64,000 nt of DNA from Paraburkholderia sp. Tr-20389 (GTDB lineage Bacteria > Pseudomonadota > Gammaproteobacteria > Burkholderiales > Burkholderiaceae). The DNA is taken from contig NZ_JAAGPD010000002.1 in assembly GCF_017104565.1 (NCBI RefSeq), forward strand, positions 62,001 through 126,000, given 5' to 3'. Below the pieces are notes generated by a model. That model worked only from the letters and a program-made list of their open reading frames with translations, searched no databases and had not been told where the DNA came from. Of this stretch, positions 9,100 through 18,262 are shown piece by piece (within the stretch, counting starts at the first letter, position 1; the number at the start of each line of letters is the position of its first letter). A program made the position numbers and the translations under genes.

Positions 9100-10041
9100 A
9101 TGAAAGATCACCTACCTCACGATAGTGCGTCCGTTGAGGTCGAGTCGGACGTCGGGTCGGGCCGTCTCCAGCCGGGCCCCGCCAGGCACAGCGCAACGGG
9201 ACGCGCTTCGCGCGTGCGCGGTCTGATCGAAAGTCCGACCTATCTTCAGGCAGACGAGGATCTCGCCTTCCTGAGACGTCCAGAGATGTGCGGCGTCCGG
9301 TTGCAACTCGACTACTGGAAAACGGAGGAGTCACTGCAGCGCCATGCGATCGACCACACGATAGTCGTGTACGGCAGCACCCGTATCCCCGCGCCCTCTG
9401 TCGCGCGCCAGCGAATCCGGCACGCCCGGCGCCTGCTCCGAGAAAAATCCGGCGAAACGGAAGGACTAGACGCGCTGAAAGTAGCGAAAGCTCAACTTCA
9501 ACGAAGCCACTACTATGACGTAGCGCGAGAATTAGGCCGCATTGCAGGTACCGCGCGATGCGGCGGCGTACTGTCGTCCCTTGCGCTCGTGACGGGGGGC
9601 GGTCCGGGGATTATGGAAGCTGCGAATCGTGGCGCTTACGATTCCGGGGCGCCGAGTATTGGTTTGAATATTTCCTTACCTCGCGAACAAGAGCCCAATC
9701 CGTATCTCACCCCTGAGCTCTGCTTCAGGCTGCATTACTTCGCCATCCGCAAGCTCCATCTGCTGGAGCGGGCGCGCGCTGCTGTGTTCTTTCCCGGCGG
9801 ATTCGGCACGTGTGACGAACTGTTCGAAGTCTTGACGCTGCTGCAAACGCAGAAAATCCGGCCCTTGCCTGTCGTCCTCGTCGGAGAGTCGTACTGGAAG
9901 CGCGCGATCGACTTCGACTTCATGATCAGCGAAGGAATGATCTCGCAGGACGACATGCGGCTATTCGTTTTCCGCGAGACGGCTGAAGGCGTATGGGAAG
10001 CGATCGTCCACTGGCACGAAAATCACGGAACCCAACCGTGA
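9100..10041 (+). CDS. LOG-family (Lonely Guy) Rossmann-fold protein
   Basis: 313 aa. The C-terminal 215 residues hold the LOG signature: GGGPGIMEAANRG (about residues 166-178) and PGGFGTCDELFE (about 232-243), the nucleotide-binding and phosphoribohydrolase motifs. An N-terminal extension of about 85 residues is unlike the short plant-type LOG. Family members hydrolyse nucleoside monophosphates to the base and ribose phosphate; the substrate here is unknown. Start is uncertain: no clear ribosome site precedes ATG 9100, though the frame stays open upstream. Possible control from the distant FNR box at 8425. Confidence 0.82.
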   Translation: MKDHLPHDSASVEVESDVGSGRLQPGPARHSATGRASRVRGLIESPTYLQADEDLAFLRRPEMCGVRLQLDYWKTEESLQRHAIDHTIVVYGSTRIPAPSVARQRIRHARRLLREKSGETEGLDALKVAKAQLQRSHYYDVARELGRIAGTARCGGVLSSLALVTGGGPGIMEAANRGAYDSGAPSIGLNISLPREQEPNPYLTPELCFRLHYFAIRKLHLLERARAAVFFPGGFGTCDELFEVLTLLQTQKIRPLPVVLVGESYWKRAIDFDFMISEGMISQDDMRLFVFRETAEGVWEAIVHWHENHGTQP

Positions 10042-10237
10042 CCGCTGGTAACGCCGGACGTCGTCCCCTAGGAAAATTCTGATAGCTCGGCGCCACATCC
10101 CTAACCCATGTTCATCCCGCGCTGATAGCCGTTCTGCCCGCGACCATCGATACTGAAATCATGGACTTCGAGTCTTTTCAGGTACGCGGGAACAGAAGGA
10201 CGAGCGCACTGAGCCTGGCCTGTTGTGGAGAACGATC

Positions 10238-10504
10238 ATGTCATCCGACGCCGTTGCACAAATGTGTTCTGAAAACCTTTGCGAGTGCGCGTGCAACGTC
10301 GCCTGCGGACGCCCGTCGAAGCCTGAGGCATCCGTGCTTTCCGACGACACCATCCTCGCTATCGCCCGTCGCGCCGGCATGCTCGTGATGCTCGATGGGC
10401 GGATCGGACGTGAAACCTATCAGAGCGTGACTGGCTCGGTGTCGTCACTCCATCGTTTCGTAGCCGATATGTACAACCTGATACTTGACGGGACGCCGCA
10501 ATAG
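10238..10504 (+). CDS. Small Cys-rich-N-terminus protein, unknown function
   Basis: 88 aa; GGAG lies 7 nt before ATG 10238. The N-terminus contains four Cys in a short span (C10, C15, C17, C21; C-x4-C-x-C-x3-C), suggestive of metal or redox chemistry. A helical tail follows with no membrane segment. The gene sits 61 bp before the FNR box of the MgtA-type ATPase and has no FNR box of its own. I do not recognise the family. The 10042-10237 gap before it contains nothing else I can name. Confidence 0.6.
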   Translation: MSSDAVAQMCSENLCECACNVACGRPSKPEASVLSDDTILAIARRAGMLVMLDGRIGRETYQSVTGSVSSLHRFVADMYNLILDGTPQ

Positions 10505-10565
10505 CCACCGTCCCATCAAGCCCGCATTCAACACTTCGATAAAAGCGCCCTTCTCCTCATCGAGA

Positions 10566-10579
10566 TTGACGCATATCAA
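10566..10579 (+). promoter_or_regulatory. FNR box upstream of mgtA
   Basis: TTGAC-GCAT-ATCAA. CAAGCT (10601-10606) begins 22 nt downstream, a weak match to a -10. The box overlaps an in-frame ATG at 10579, which argues that translation starts later, at 10639. Confidence 0.78.
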
Positions 10580-10638
10580 TGGCTCGCGGTTGGCGTGCAC
10601 CAAGCTCTGTAATTGTCTATGACGAAAGCGTGCTCGCG

Positions 10639-13308
10639 ATGCAGACGACCGACACACACAGCGTTCGATCACCCCCAACGCTTCTGGAACGCCTTTGGCG
10701 TTCCTCGCGTAGCGCAGCGCATCAGAAGTCTACGGATGTCAGCTCGCTAGCCGACTGTGCTCGACTGTCTGCTGACGAGGCGATGGCACGGCTGCATAGC
10801 ACTGCAGGCGGGCTGTCCGCCGAAGAAGCCGAACTCCGGCTCCGTGTCTCGGGTCCGAACCGCGTAGTACACGACGCGCACCACACGGTAATCGGCGAAC
10901 TCATTAACAGAACGCTGAATCCCCTCAATCTGCTGCTCCTGGTGCTGGCCACGGCCTCGTACGCCCTTGGAGACCCGCGTGCAGCGATCATGATCGGCGT
11001 GATGGTCTTCCTTAGCACTTCGCTCAGTTTCGTGCAGGAGCATCGATCGAACAAGGCGGCAGACGCTCTGCGCAAAATGGTGCGCACGACGGCGACCGTC
11101 GTACGCAGGATCGGCCGGGATGATCCCACACATGTCGACATTCCCATCGAACAGATAGTGCCCGGCGATGTCGTGCTGCTTTCCGCCGGCGACATGGTGC
11201 CCGCCGACCTTCGATTGATTTCCGCGCGCGACCTGTTCGTCAATCAGTCGGCGCTGACGGGTGAATCGATGCCGTGCGAAAAGAATGCGAATACCAGTAC
11301 AACGTCCGTCGACTCGCCATTCGAACTCGCGAACATCTGCTTCATGGGCAGCGCAATCATCAGCGGCGTGGGCTGCGGGGTTGTGGTAACGACCGGCAAG
11401 ACGACGATATTCGGCGGGATCGCCGATGTGGTCGCGACGCAGCGCGTGCAAACCAGCTTCGACAAGGGCGTCACCCGGTTCACCTGGCTGATGATCCGTT
11501 TCATTCTCGTGATGGTGCCTCTCGTCTTCGTGATCAATGGTCTCACGAAAGGGAACTGGTTCGAGGCCGTTCTTTTCGCGGTTGCCGTGGGCGTCGGACT
11601 CACGCCCGAAATGTTACCGATGATCGTCACTGTCAACCTTGCGAAAGGCGCGATCGACATGTCGCGCAAACGGGTAATCGTGAAGCGTTTGAATGCGATC
11701 CAGAACTTCGGCGCGCTCGACGTGTTGTGTACCGACAAGACGGGAACCCTTACCCAAGACCGGATCATTCTGAAGCGGCACCTCGATATTCACGGCAACG
11801 AGTCGGATCGGGTGCTTGAATATGCCTACCTGAACAGCGCACACCAGTCGGGACTGAAGAATCTGCTCGACGTCGCCGTGTTGAAGCACGTTGAATTGCA
11901 TGAGCAGCTCAAGGCACACGAGAACTTCACCAAAATCGACGAGATGCCCTTCGACTTCGAGCGCCGCCGTATGTCGGTCGTCCTCGCGAGGGACGATGGC
12001 GCCCATATCATGATTTCGAAGGGCGCAGTCGAGGAAATGTTCTCGGTCAGCACGCGCTACGCGATCGACGGCGACACCGGCACGCTCGACAAAAGCCACT
12101 ATGCGGCAACGAAAGAGATTACCGACGCGCTCAACGCGGACGGTTTTCGCGTTGTCGCAGTCGCATACAAGGAGATGCCGCCCGAGCAGACCGCTTATTC
12201 GGTTGCCGACGAGCGCGAATTGACGCTGCTTGGATTCATCGCGTTTCTCGATCCGCCCAAGGAAACGGCGGCAGCGGCACTTGCGGCACTGAAGACGAGT
12301 GGCGTGCAGGTGAAGATCCTGACGGGCGACAACGACAGGGTCACCCGAAAGATCTGTTACGACGTGGGAATCGAAGTGGACCGGATCGTGCTCGGCAAGG
12401 AGCTTGAAGCATTGACTCCAGCCGAACTCGCAGATCTGGCCGAAAAGGAGTGCGTGTTCGCCAAAGTCTCGCCTTCGCAGAAGGCATCCATCGTGAATGC
12501 CTTGCATAGCAAGGGCCATGTCGTCGGCTTCCTGGGCGACGGCATCAACGACGGACCTGCCCTCAAGGCGTCGGACGTGGGCGTATCCGTCGATAGCGCC
12601 GTGGACATCGCGAAAGACTCCGCCGATATCATCCTGCTCGAAAAGAGCCTCGCGGTACTCGGCGAGGGGGTTCTCGAAGGCCGCAAGGTGTTCGGCAACA
12701 TCACCAAGTACATCAAGATGGGCGCAAGCTCGAACTTCGGCAACATGTTCAGTGTGCTGGGCGCGAGCATATTGCTGCCATTTCTGCCGATGGCGCCGAT
12801 CCAGGTGCTCACCAACAACCTGCTTTACGATTTCTCGCAGACCAGCATTCCGACCGATAACGTCGATGCTGAATATCTTGCCGTTCCACGCCGTTGGGAT
12901 CTCGGCAATATCGTGAAGTTCATGCTTGTGATCGGCCCCGTCAGTTCACTGTTCGACTATGCGACCTTCTTCATGATGCTGAAGATATTCGACGCGTGGG
13001 ATAAGCCGGCCCTGTTCCAGACCGGCTGGTTCGTTGAATCGCTACTCACGCAGACGTTGATCATCCATATCATCCGCACCGCCAAAGTACCCTTCGTGGA
13101 AAGTCGGGCAAGTTCGGCTCTCATAGCGACGAGCGTCGCAGTTGCCGTCGCGGGAATCAGCCTGCCCTTTAGCTCCGTCGGCAGGATGCTCGGATTCACG
13201 CCATTGCCGTGGACATATTGGCCCGCCCTTCTCCTGATACTGCTCAGCTACGGCGCATTGACGCATTTCACCAAGACCTGGTTTGTCCGGCGATTTGGAC
13301 TCGGTTGA
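10639..13308 (+). CDS. mgtA: Mg2+-importing P-type ATPase (P3B, MgtA/MgtB family)
   Basis: 889 aa. P-type ATPase landmarks in order: TGES actuator loop (about residue 210), PEMLP in M4 (the form typical of MgtA rather than the PEGLP of Ca2+ pumps), phosphorylated Asp366 in DKTGTLTQD, GDGINDGPA hinge, and about 10 membrane helices. It would import Mg2+ using ATP. ATG 10639 is chosen because the FNR box ends at 10579. No mgtL-like leader was recognised in the short gap, so oxygen control may replace Mg2+ control here. Convergent with pfkB. Confidence 0.92.
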   Translation: MQTTDTHSVRSPPTLLERLWRSSRSAAHQKSTDVSSLADCARLSADEAMARLHSTAGGLSAEEAELRLRVSGPNRVVHDAHHTVIGELINRTLNPLNLLLLVLATASYALGDPRAAIMIGVMVFLSTSLSFVQEHRSNKAADALRKMVRTTATVVRRIGRDDPTHVDIPIEQIVPGDVVLLSAGDMVPADLRLISARDLFVNQSALTGESMPCEKNANTSTTSVDSPFELANICFMGSAIISGVGCGVVVTTGKTTIFGGIADVVATQRVQTSFDKGVTRFTWLMIRFILVMVPLVFVINGLTKGNWFEAVLFAVAVGVGLTPEMLPMIVTVNLAKGAIDMSRKRVIVKRLNAIQNFGALDVLCTDKTGTLTQDRIILKRHLDIHGNESDRVLEYAYLNSAHQSGLKNLLDVAVLKHVELHEQLKAHENFTKIDEMPFDFERRRMSVVLARDDGAHIMISKGAVEEMFSVSTRYAIDGDTGTLDKSHYAATKEITDALNADGFRVVAVAYKEMPPEQTAYSVADERELTLLGFIAFLDPPKETAAAALAALKTSGVQVKILTGDNDRVTRKICYDVGIEVDRIVLGKELEALTPAELADLAEKECVFAKVSPSQKASIVNALHSKGHVVGFLGDGINDGPALKASDVGVSVDSAVDIAKDSADIILLEKSLAVLGEGVLEGRKVFGNITKYIKMGASSNFGNMFSVLGASILLPFLPMAPIQVLTNNLLYDFSQTSIPTDNVDAEYLAVPRRWDLGNIVKFMLVIGPVSSLFDYATFFMMLKIFDAWDKPALFQTGWFVESLLTQTLIIHIIRTAKVPFVESRASSALIATSVAVAVAGISLPFSSVGRMLGFTPLPWTYWPALLLILLSYGALTHFTKTWFVRRFGLG

Positions 13309-13370
13309 CGGAATCGATGCTGGCTGGTTTTACGCGAGGATCGACGCGTTCGTGACGACGAAGCGCTTTA

Positions 13371-14372
13371 CTACCTCGACGATGCCGGCTCGCGGTGCGC
13401 GATGCGAAGGCCTGCGGGATCTTGCGCCCGGACAGCACGCTCGCCCTCGGCATACACGCGCGCCACGTCTTGTGCATCGCAAAGCCGCGTACCTGTTTGC
13501 TTCATCGTCGCGGCGGCGGCCGCTGTCGCGTATGCGAGCGCTTCGCTCGCGACGGCTCCATGGTCCAGCGACCAGATCAATCCGGCGAGGAAGCTGTCGC
13601 CCGCGCCGATTGCACTTCGGACTTCCGTTTTCAGCGCGGGCATGAACCACGTCTCGTCGTGCGTCGTGAGCACGGCGCCTTGTTCGGCCAGCGTGAGCGC
13701 GACCATCCTCGCCTTGCGCTCCGCGATCAACATGCGTGCGGCTTGGATCTGCTCCCCCACGTCGTTCAACGGCAGCGCCGTGAGCTCGCGCAGTTCGTTC
13801 AGGCTCGGCTTGACGATGTCGACGTGCCCGCCATCGAGTGCCGCTGCGAGCGTGGGGCCCGACGCATCCACGGCGACGCGGATGTTCGGCCGCGCGACGG
13901 TGGCGGCGTGGGCGATCTGAGCGTAGGCGTCCGGCGGTGCGCCCGGGGGCAGGCTTCCGCTCAGCACGAGAAAGCGCGCAGAGCCAACCTGCGCAGACAC
14001 GCTGCGCAGACAATCACGCCACTCCGCGGGCGTGAGAGTCGGCCCGGGCAACACGAAACGGAACTCACGCCGGGTCGACGTTTCGATCACCGAGAAGTTC
14101 TCTCGCGTCTCTCCCTCGATGTCGATACAGCGAGTCCGAAGTTTCTCGCTATCGAGCATTTCGGTGAGCATGCGGCCCGTCACTCCACCCACGGCAAACA
14201 GCGCAACGCATTCGCTGCCGAGGCGATGCAGCACCCGCGCAACGTTGATCCCGCCGCCGCCCGGATCGCGCTGTGCGGCTTCGCATCGCAACTTGTGCGT
14301 ACCGACGATGCGGTCGACAGACGTCGATAAATCGACCGCGGGATTCAGGGTGACTGTAAGAACGTCGATCAT
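13371..14372 (-). CDS. pfkB: 6-phosphofructokinase II / 1-phosphofructokinase-like PfkB-family kinase
   Basis: 333 aa ribokinase-fold sugar kinase. It shows the N-terminal TLNPAVD start, GGGGINVARVL substrate loop (about 38-48), and the C-terminal GAGDSFLAGL anion-hole motif whose Asp is the catalytic base. Closest in layout to E. coli PfkB and phosphofructokinase/tagatose kinases. Stop of ppsA is 9 bp upstream, so it is the last gene of a BON/hypothetical/ppsA/pfkB operon. Pairing a glycolytic kinase with a gluconeogenic enzyme is unusual. Substrate (fructose 6-phosphate) is inferred. Confidence 0.9.
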   Translation of the reverse strand: MIDVLTVTLNPAVDLSTSVDRIVGTHKLRCEAAQRDPGGGGINVARVLHRLGSECVALFAVGGVTGRMLTEMLDSEKLRTRCIDIEGETRENFSVIETSTRREFRFVLPGPTLTPAEWRDCLRSVSAQVGSARFLVLSGSLPPGAPPDAYAQIAHAATVARPNIRVAVDASGPTLAAALDGGHVDIVKPSLNELRELTALPLNDVGEQIQAARMLIAERKARMVALTLAEQGAVLTTHDETWFMPALKTEVRSAIGAGDSFLAGLIWSLDHGAVASEALAYATAAAAATMKQTGTRLCDAQDVARVYAEGERAVRAQDPAGLRIAHREPASSR

Positions 14373-14381
14373 GATAAGACC

Positions 14382-16820
14382 CTACCGCACCATGTCAGAA
14401 AGCATCGATCCGCGCGTCTCGTCGCCGCTCGAACCATGCGCCGCTTCCGCCTGCGCGACGTGCCGCTTGACTGCTATGAAACTGTCGGGACTCACCGATA
14501 TCGAGTCGATGCCGCATTCCACGAGAAAGCTTGCATACTCAGGATGCACGCTCGGCGCTTCGCCACACAGGCTGACTTTCGCTCCGGCACGATGTGCCCG
14601 TTCGATGACCTCGCGAATCATCCACCGGACGGCTTCGTTGCGCTCGTCGAACAGGGATGCCAGTTCTGCGGAGTCACGGTCGACGCCCAGCGTGAGTTGC
14701 GTCAGATCGTTGCTGCCGATCGAGAACCCATCGAACCGCTGCGCAAAGGCCTCGGCCAGGATGACGTTCGACGGAATCTCGCACATCACGTAGATCTGCA
14801 ATCCGTCCTCTCCACGCCTGAGGCCATTGGCCGCCATCGCGTCGAGGACGCGATCTGCCTCGTCCGGCGTCCGGCAGAACGGCACCATGACAATCACATT
14901 GTTCAGGCCCGTTTCCATTCGCAGGCGGCGCAGTGCGCGGCATTCGAGTGCAAAGCCCGGGCCGTAACGCGGCGAGTAATAGCGCGACGCGCCGCGAAAG
15001 CCGAGCATCGGATTCTCCTCGACCGGCTCGAAGGCCTTGCCACCTGTCAGGTGAGCATATTCATTCGTCTTGAAGTCGCTCAGACGCACCACCACGGGCC
15101 GCGGATAACAAACGGCAGCTATGCGGCCGAGTCCGCAGGCGAGCCGGTCGACGAAGTATTCCGTCTTGTCGCCGTACCCTTCCGTCATCGCAGCGATCGT
15201 CCGGGCCGCTTCGGCATCGTTCAACTGGTCAAAGCATGCAAGCGCCATCGGATGAATCTTGATGTGATTGCTGATCACGAACTCCATTCTCGCCAGTCCG
15301 ATGCCGTCCGCCGGCATGCGCCACCAGCGCAGCGCGGCGTCGGGGTTCGCGAGATTTAACATGACCTGGGTGCGCGTATGCGGGATCGCCGCGAAGTCGA
15401 TCTCGTCGACCTGATAGTCCGCAATGCCTTCGAATACGCGTCCGACTTCGCCCTGCGCGCACGACACCGTCACTTCCTGCTCGTCGTGCAAAACCCGCGT
15501 GGCGTTACCCGTGCCGACGATGGCAGGAAGTCCGAGTTCGCGGCTGACGATGGCCGCGTGCGACGTGCGGCCACCGTGGTCCGTCACGATACCGGCGGCG
15601 CGCCGCATTACGGGCACCCAGTCGGGATCCGTCGCGGCCGTCACGAGAACCGAGCCGTCGATGAAACGCTCCCGCTCGATGGGGCTATCGATCACGCACA
15701 CGTTCCCGGCAGCGATCGCCTGGCCGACGCTCACGCCCGTGACGAGTTCGCGTCCCGCCGATTTGAGCCGGAAGGTCTTGACGGCGGTCGCCTCGCGCCT
15801 CGACTGAACGGTCTCGGGCCGCGCCTGAACGATGAAGATGTTTCCCGTCAGTCCGTCCTTTGCCCATTCGATATCCATCGGCTGCCCGTAGTGCGATTCG
15901 ATTTCGCATGCCCAGCGCGAAATCGTGAGCACGTCGCGGTCGGAGAGGACGAATGCAGCGCGCTCGGCTTTCGAGGTCGGCACATTCTTCGTCGGATGTG
16001 AGCCGCCTTTCGCATACACCATTTTTTTCAGCTTGCTGCCGCGCTTCTTGCCGACAATCGGCGCACAGGCTTCGTTTTGCAACAGCGGTTTGAATACTTC
16101 ATATTCGTCGGGATCGACGGCACCTTGCACGACGTTCTCACCGAGTCCCCACGCCGCGCTGATCAATACGATCTTGTCGAAGCCCGTTTCGGTATCGATA
16201 GTAAACGCGACGCCCGCGCCACCCAGATCCGAGCGCACCATCTGCTGCACCCCGACCGACAGTGCAACTTTCATATGGTCGAAACCTCGCGCTTCTCGAT
16301 AACTGATTGCGCGATCGGTGAATAGTGATGCATAGCACCGGCGGCACGCATCCATCAACGCATGCGTGCCATGAATGGCAAGCAAGGTCTCCTGCTGTCC
16401 CGCGAAGCTCGCATCGGGTAAATCTTCGGCCGTGGCGCTCGAGCGCACCGCGACACCCGGATCATCGACGCCGACGCGGCGTCCGAGTTCGGCATACGCG
16501 TCGCAGATGGCGTGCGTCGTGTTGGCGGGCCATTCGCCCCGAAGGATTGCCCGGCGGATCGTTTCCCCTGTATCGGCAAGCGAGCGGCGATTGGTGCGGA
16601 ATTCCGCGAGCACCGTCGAGATGCTTTCGCGTAACCCGTTCGCGTCGATGAACTGCCAATACGCGTCGGCTGTCGTCGCGAACCCGGGTGGAACGCTGAT
16701 GCCCTTGCCGGCGAGGCAACCGACCATCTCCCCGAGCGACGCGTTCTTGCCACCTACGGACGGCACATCGGTACGGCGCAACACGTCGAACCAGACGACC
16801 TCCGTTTCATTGCTGCTCAT
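14382..16820 (-). CDS. ppsA: Phosphoenolpyruvate synthase
   Basis: 812 aa; pyruvate + ATP + H2O gives PEP + AMP + phosphate. N-terminal ATP-grasp nucleotide domain (about 1-340), then the swivelling domain with the phosphohistidine in GGRTSHAAIVSREL; His421 has the same number as in E. coli PpsA. The C-terminal PEP/pyruvate barrel ends with SLCGEAPS, holding the conserved Cys. Full length for the family. Third gene of an operon starting with the BON protein at 18036, under the FNR box at 18121. Expression under anoxia would suggest carbon flow from pyruvate back toward sugars or glycogen. Confidence 0.95.
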   Translation of the reverse strand: MSSNETEVVWFDVLRRTDVPSVGGKNASLGEMVGCLAGKGISVPPGFATTADAYWQFIDANGLRESISTVLAEFRTNRRSLADTGETIRRAILRGEWPANTTHAICDAYAELGRRVGVDDPGVAVRSSATAEDLPDASFAGQQETLLAIHGTHALMDACRRCYASLFTDRAISYREARGFDHMKVALSVGVQQMVRSDLGGAGVAFTIDTETGFDKIVLISAAWGLGENVVQGAVDPDEYEVFKPLLQNEACAPIVGKKRGSKLKKMVYAKGGSHPTKNVPTSKAERAAFVLSDRDVLTISRWACEIESHYGQPMDIEWAKDGLTGNIFIVQARPETVQSRREATAVKTFRLKSAGRELVTGVSVGQAIAAGNVCVIDSPIERERFIDGSVLVTAATDPDWVPVMRRAAGIVTDHGGRTSHAAIVSRELGLPAIVGTGNATRVLHDEQEVTVSCAQGEVGRVFEGIADYQVDEIDFAAIPHTRTQVMLNLANPDAALRWWRMPADGIGLARMEFVISNHIKIHPMALACFDQLNDAEAARTIAAMTEGYGDKTEYFVDRLACGLGRIAAVCYPRPVVVRLSDFKTNEYAHLTGGKAFEPVEENPMLGFRGASRYYSPRYGPGFALECRALRRLRMETGLNNVIVMVPFCRTPDEADRVLDAMAANGLRRGEDGLQIYVMCEIPSNVILAEAFAQRFDGFSIGSNDLTQLTLGVDRDSAELASLFDERNEAVRWMIREVIERAHRAGAKVSLCGEAPSVHPEYASFLVECGIDSISVSPDSFIAVKRHVAQAEAAHGSSGDETRGSMLSDMVR

Positions 16821-16862
16821 GGACTGACTCCTCGCTGGTGATTCACGCGTGTTCCCGTCCGC

Positions 16863-17333
16863 TCAGATGCTGACGTATCCCGCGAACATCCACGGAAGCT
16901 TCATCTGGCCGGCGCGGAAATAGTCGTCCGAGTCCGGCATAGCCACGCCGACGAAACCGGGCGTGCCGTCGGCAGCAAACAGCGGCGTGAACGAGAATGC
17001 ACGGTTGATCACGATGACGGCTTCGCCGTTCAGATACGAGGGCGCGAAAATGGAAACCTCGCGAAAGAAGTTCGCATCGTCTTTTGCTGCCGCCGGCGCT
17101 GTCTCGGTGATCGGACCTGTGCTGTCGTATCGTGCAGGAAGCTCGTAGGCCCTATCGCCGTGCCGGGCTTGCCCCGCAGGTGAAAACACGAGTTCGATAC
17201 CCGGATACGGAGCGCACAACGCGGCCGACTGAACGACGGGACCATCGGGGCCCATCACCGCCGGTGGATAGGCCCACAAGGAAAGATTCAATTTCCGGGT
17301 CCCTTGTGCGAAGTATTCCGTCAGCCAGTTCAT
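16863..17333 (-). CDS. Conserved-looking protein of unknown function
   Basis: 156 aa from ATG 17333, with GGAGG 5 nt upstream; an in-frame TTG at 17345 precedes the ribosome site and is rejected. No signal peptide or membrane helix. The sequence is rich in aromatic and proline residues (W-A-Y-P-P, F-A-P-S-Y) and reads as a compact beta-rich soluble protein. It lies 42 bp before ppsA and 52 bp after the BON gene, so it belongs to that operon. I do not recognise the family. Confidence 0.75.
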   Translation of the reverse strand: MNWLTEYFAQGTRKLNLSLWAYPPAVMGPDGPVVQSAALCAPYPGIELVFSPAGQARHGDRAYELPARYDSTGPITETAPAAAKDDANFFREVSIFAPSYLNGEAVIVINRAFSFTPLFAADGTPGFVGVAMPDSDDYFRAGQMKLPWMFAGYVSI

Positions 17334-17385
17334 ATGTGCCTCCAATCATTGCCTGTCACTTCATCGATGCCGGGCCGGTGTTCCA

Positions 17386-18036
17386 TCAAGCGATCACAAG
17401 ACGATCGACAACGGTCTTGACGCCCGCCGTAGCGCGCGCGGCACCCCACACGATCGTCCGTTCGACCGTGGAACTGAGATGGCCCGACAGGGTGACGCTT
17501 CCCCCGTCCACCTGAACGTCGAGATGCTTCATTTCCCGATCCGTATGACGCTGGATGGCCTTGCGGATGTTGCACTCGATATCGGTTGGAGAAGCGGAAC
17601 CCGAGATTCTGATGTTGTTCGTGATGCCCGTGACGCCGCGCATATGCCCGATATGTTTCTCCGCGATATGGCTGCGGTAGCCATCCTTGACGTTACCGCT
17701 CAACGTCACCCAACCTTGCTCCACCTTGATCCTGATGGAATCCTCTTCAAGACCCGAGATCCAGTCGAGCACGGCCCGCACGCTCAACGCGATGTCTTCA
17801 TCCGTTCTTTGGTCGGTTTCGCGAAGCGTCACGTCCATATGCGCGACTACCGCGACCACACCTGCAATCCGCAGTACCGATTTTTCAGCGGCGACCTTCT
17901 GTGCATAGTCCGAAACGTGACCACTGAGGGTGACGATGCCATCCGCGACGGCAACGCCTATGCGGTTGGCGTCGATAGCCGGATTGTTCGCCAGGTCTTC
18001 TTCCACTTCGCGACGCAGCTGACTGTCCGATTTCAT
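17386..18036 (-). CDS. Triple BON-domain protein
   Basis: 216 aa. Three BON repeats of about 60-70 residues each carry the V-x-V-x-x-G-x-V-T-L-S-G core (about 30-41, 104-115 and 180-191). No signal peptide is visible, so it is cytoplasmic despite BON domains often being described as periplasmic. ATG 18036 follows AGGAGGA at 8 nt. First gene of the ppsA operon, 85 bp from the FNR box at 18121-18134. It is a paralogue of the protein at 26263: both begin MKSD-x-QLR-(R/K)-EVE. Function unknown, probably stress or membrane association. Confidence 0.9.
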   Translation of the reverse strand: MKSDSQLRREVEEDLANNPAIDANRIGVAVADGIVTLSGHVSDYAQKVAAEKSVLRIAGVVAVVAHMDVTLRETDQRTDEDIALSVRAVLDWISGLEEDSIRIKVEQGWVTLSGNVKDGYRSHIAEKHIGHMRGVTGITNNIRISGSASPTDIECNIRKAIQRHTDREMKHLDVQVDGGSVTLSGHLSSTVERTIVWGAARATAGVKTVVDRLVIA

Positions 18037-18120
18037 GGCAACGTCCTCCTGATGTGCTTCCGTTCGCGAACTGAACACCCAGTTCACACGGTCAGACTAA
18101 TCCGCACACATCCCGCGCGG

Positions 18121-18134
18121 TTGATCGAAGTCAA
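18121..18134 (-). promoter_or_regulatory. FNR box for the BON-ppsA-pfkB operon
   Basis: TTGAT-CGAA-GTCAA, with TAGTCT (18094-18099) beginning 22 nt downstream on the minus strand. Confidence 0.88.
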
Positions 18135-18186
18135 TCAGGACGCTGTGCAGCCACTGGATCGGACGATAGGGCTGCGTCCTTCTCAA

Positions 18187-18200
18187 TTGATAACGATCAA
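18187..18200 (+). promoter_or_regulatory. FNR box for the tandem Usp gene
   Basis: TTGAT-AACG-ATCAA, with GAGAAT (18222-18227) beginning 22 nt downstream. The start codon is 62 bp from the box. It is back-to-back with the box at 18121, so the divergent units have separate sites. Confidence 0.88.
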
Positions 18201-18262
18201 TCGAAAGGGCTCTTTTCGAAGGAGAATCGATGTAATCCTCTCGCCCGATACGGAGAAGCATC

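Noticed and set aside
10579-10638. Upstream ATG as the start of the MgtA-type ATPase
   Set aside because: The FNR box ends on this ATG and the promoter must lie downstream of it, so the mRNA would not contain this codon.
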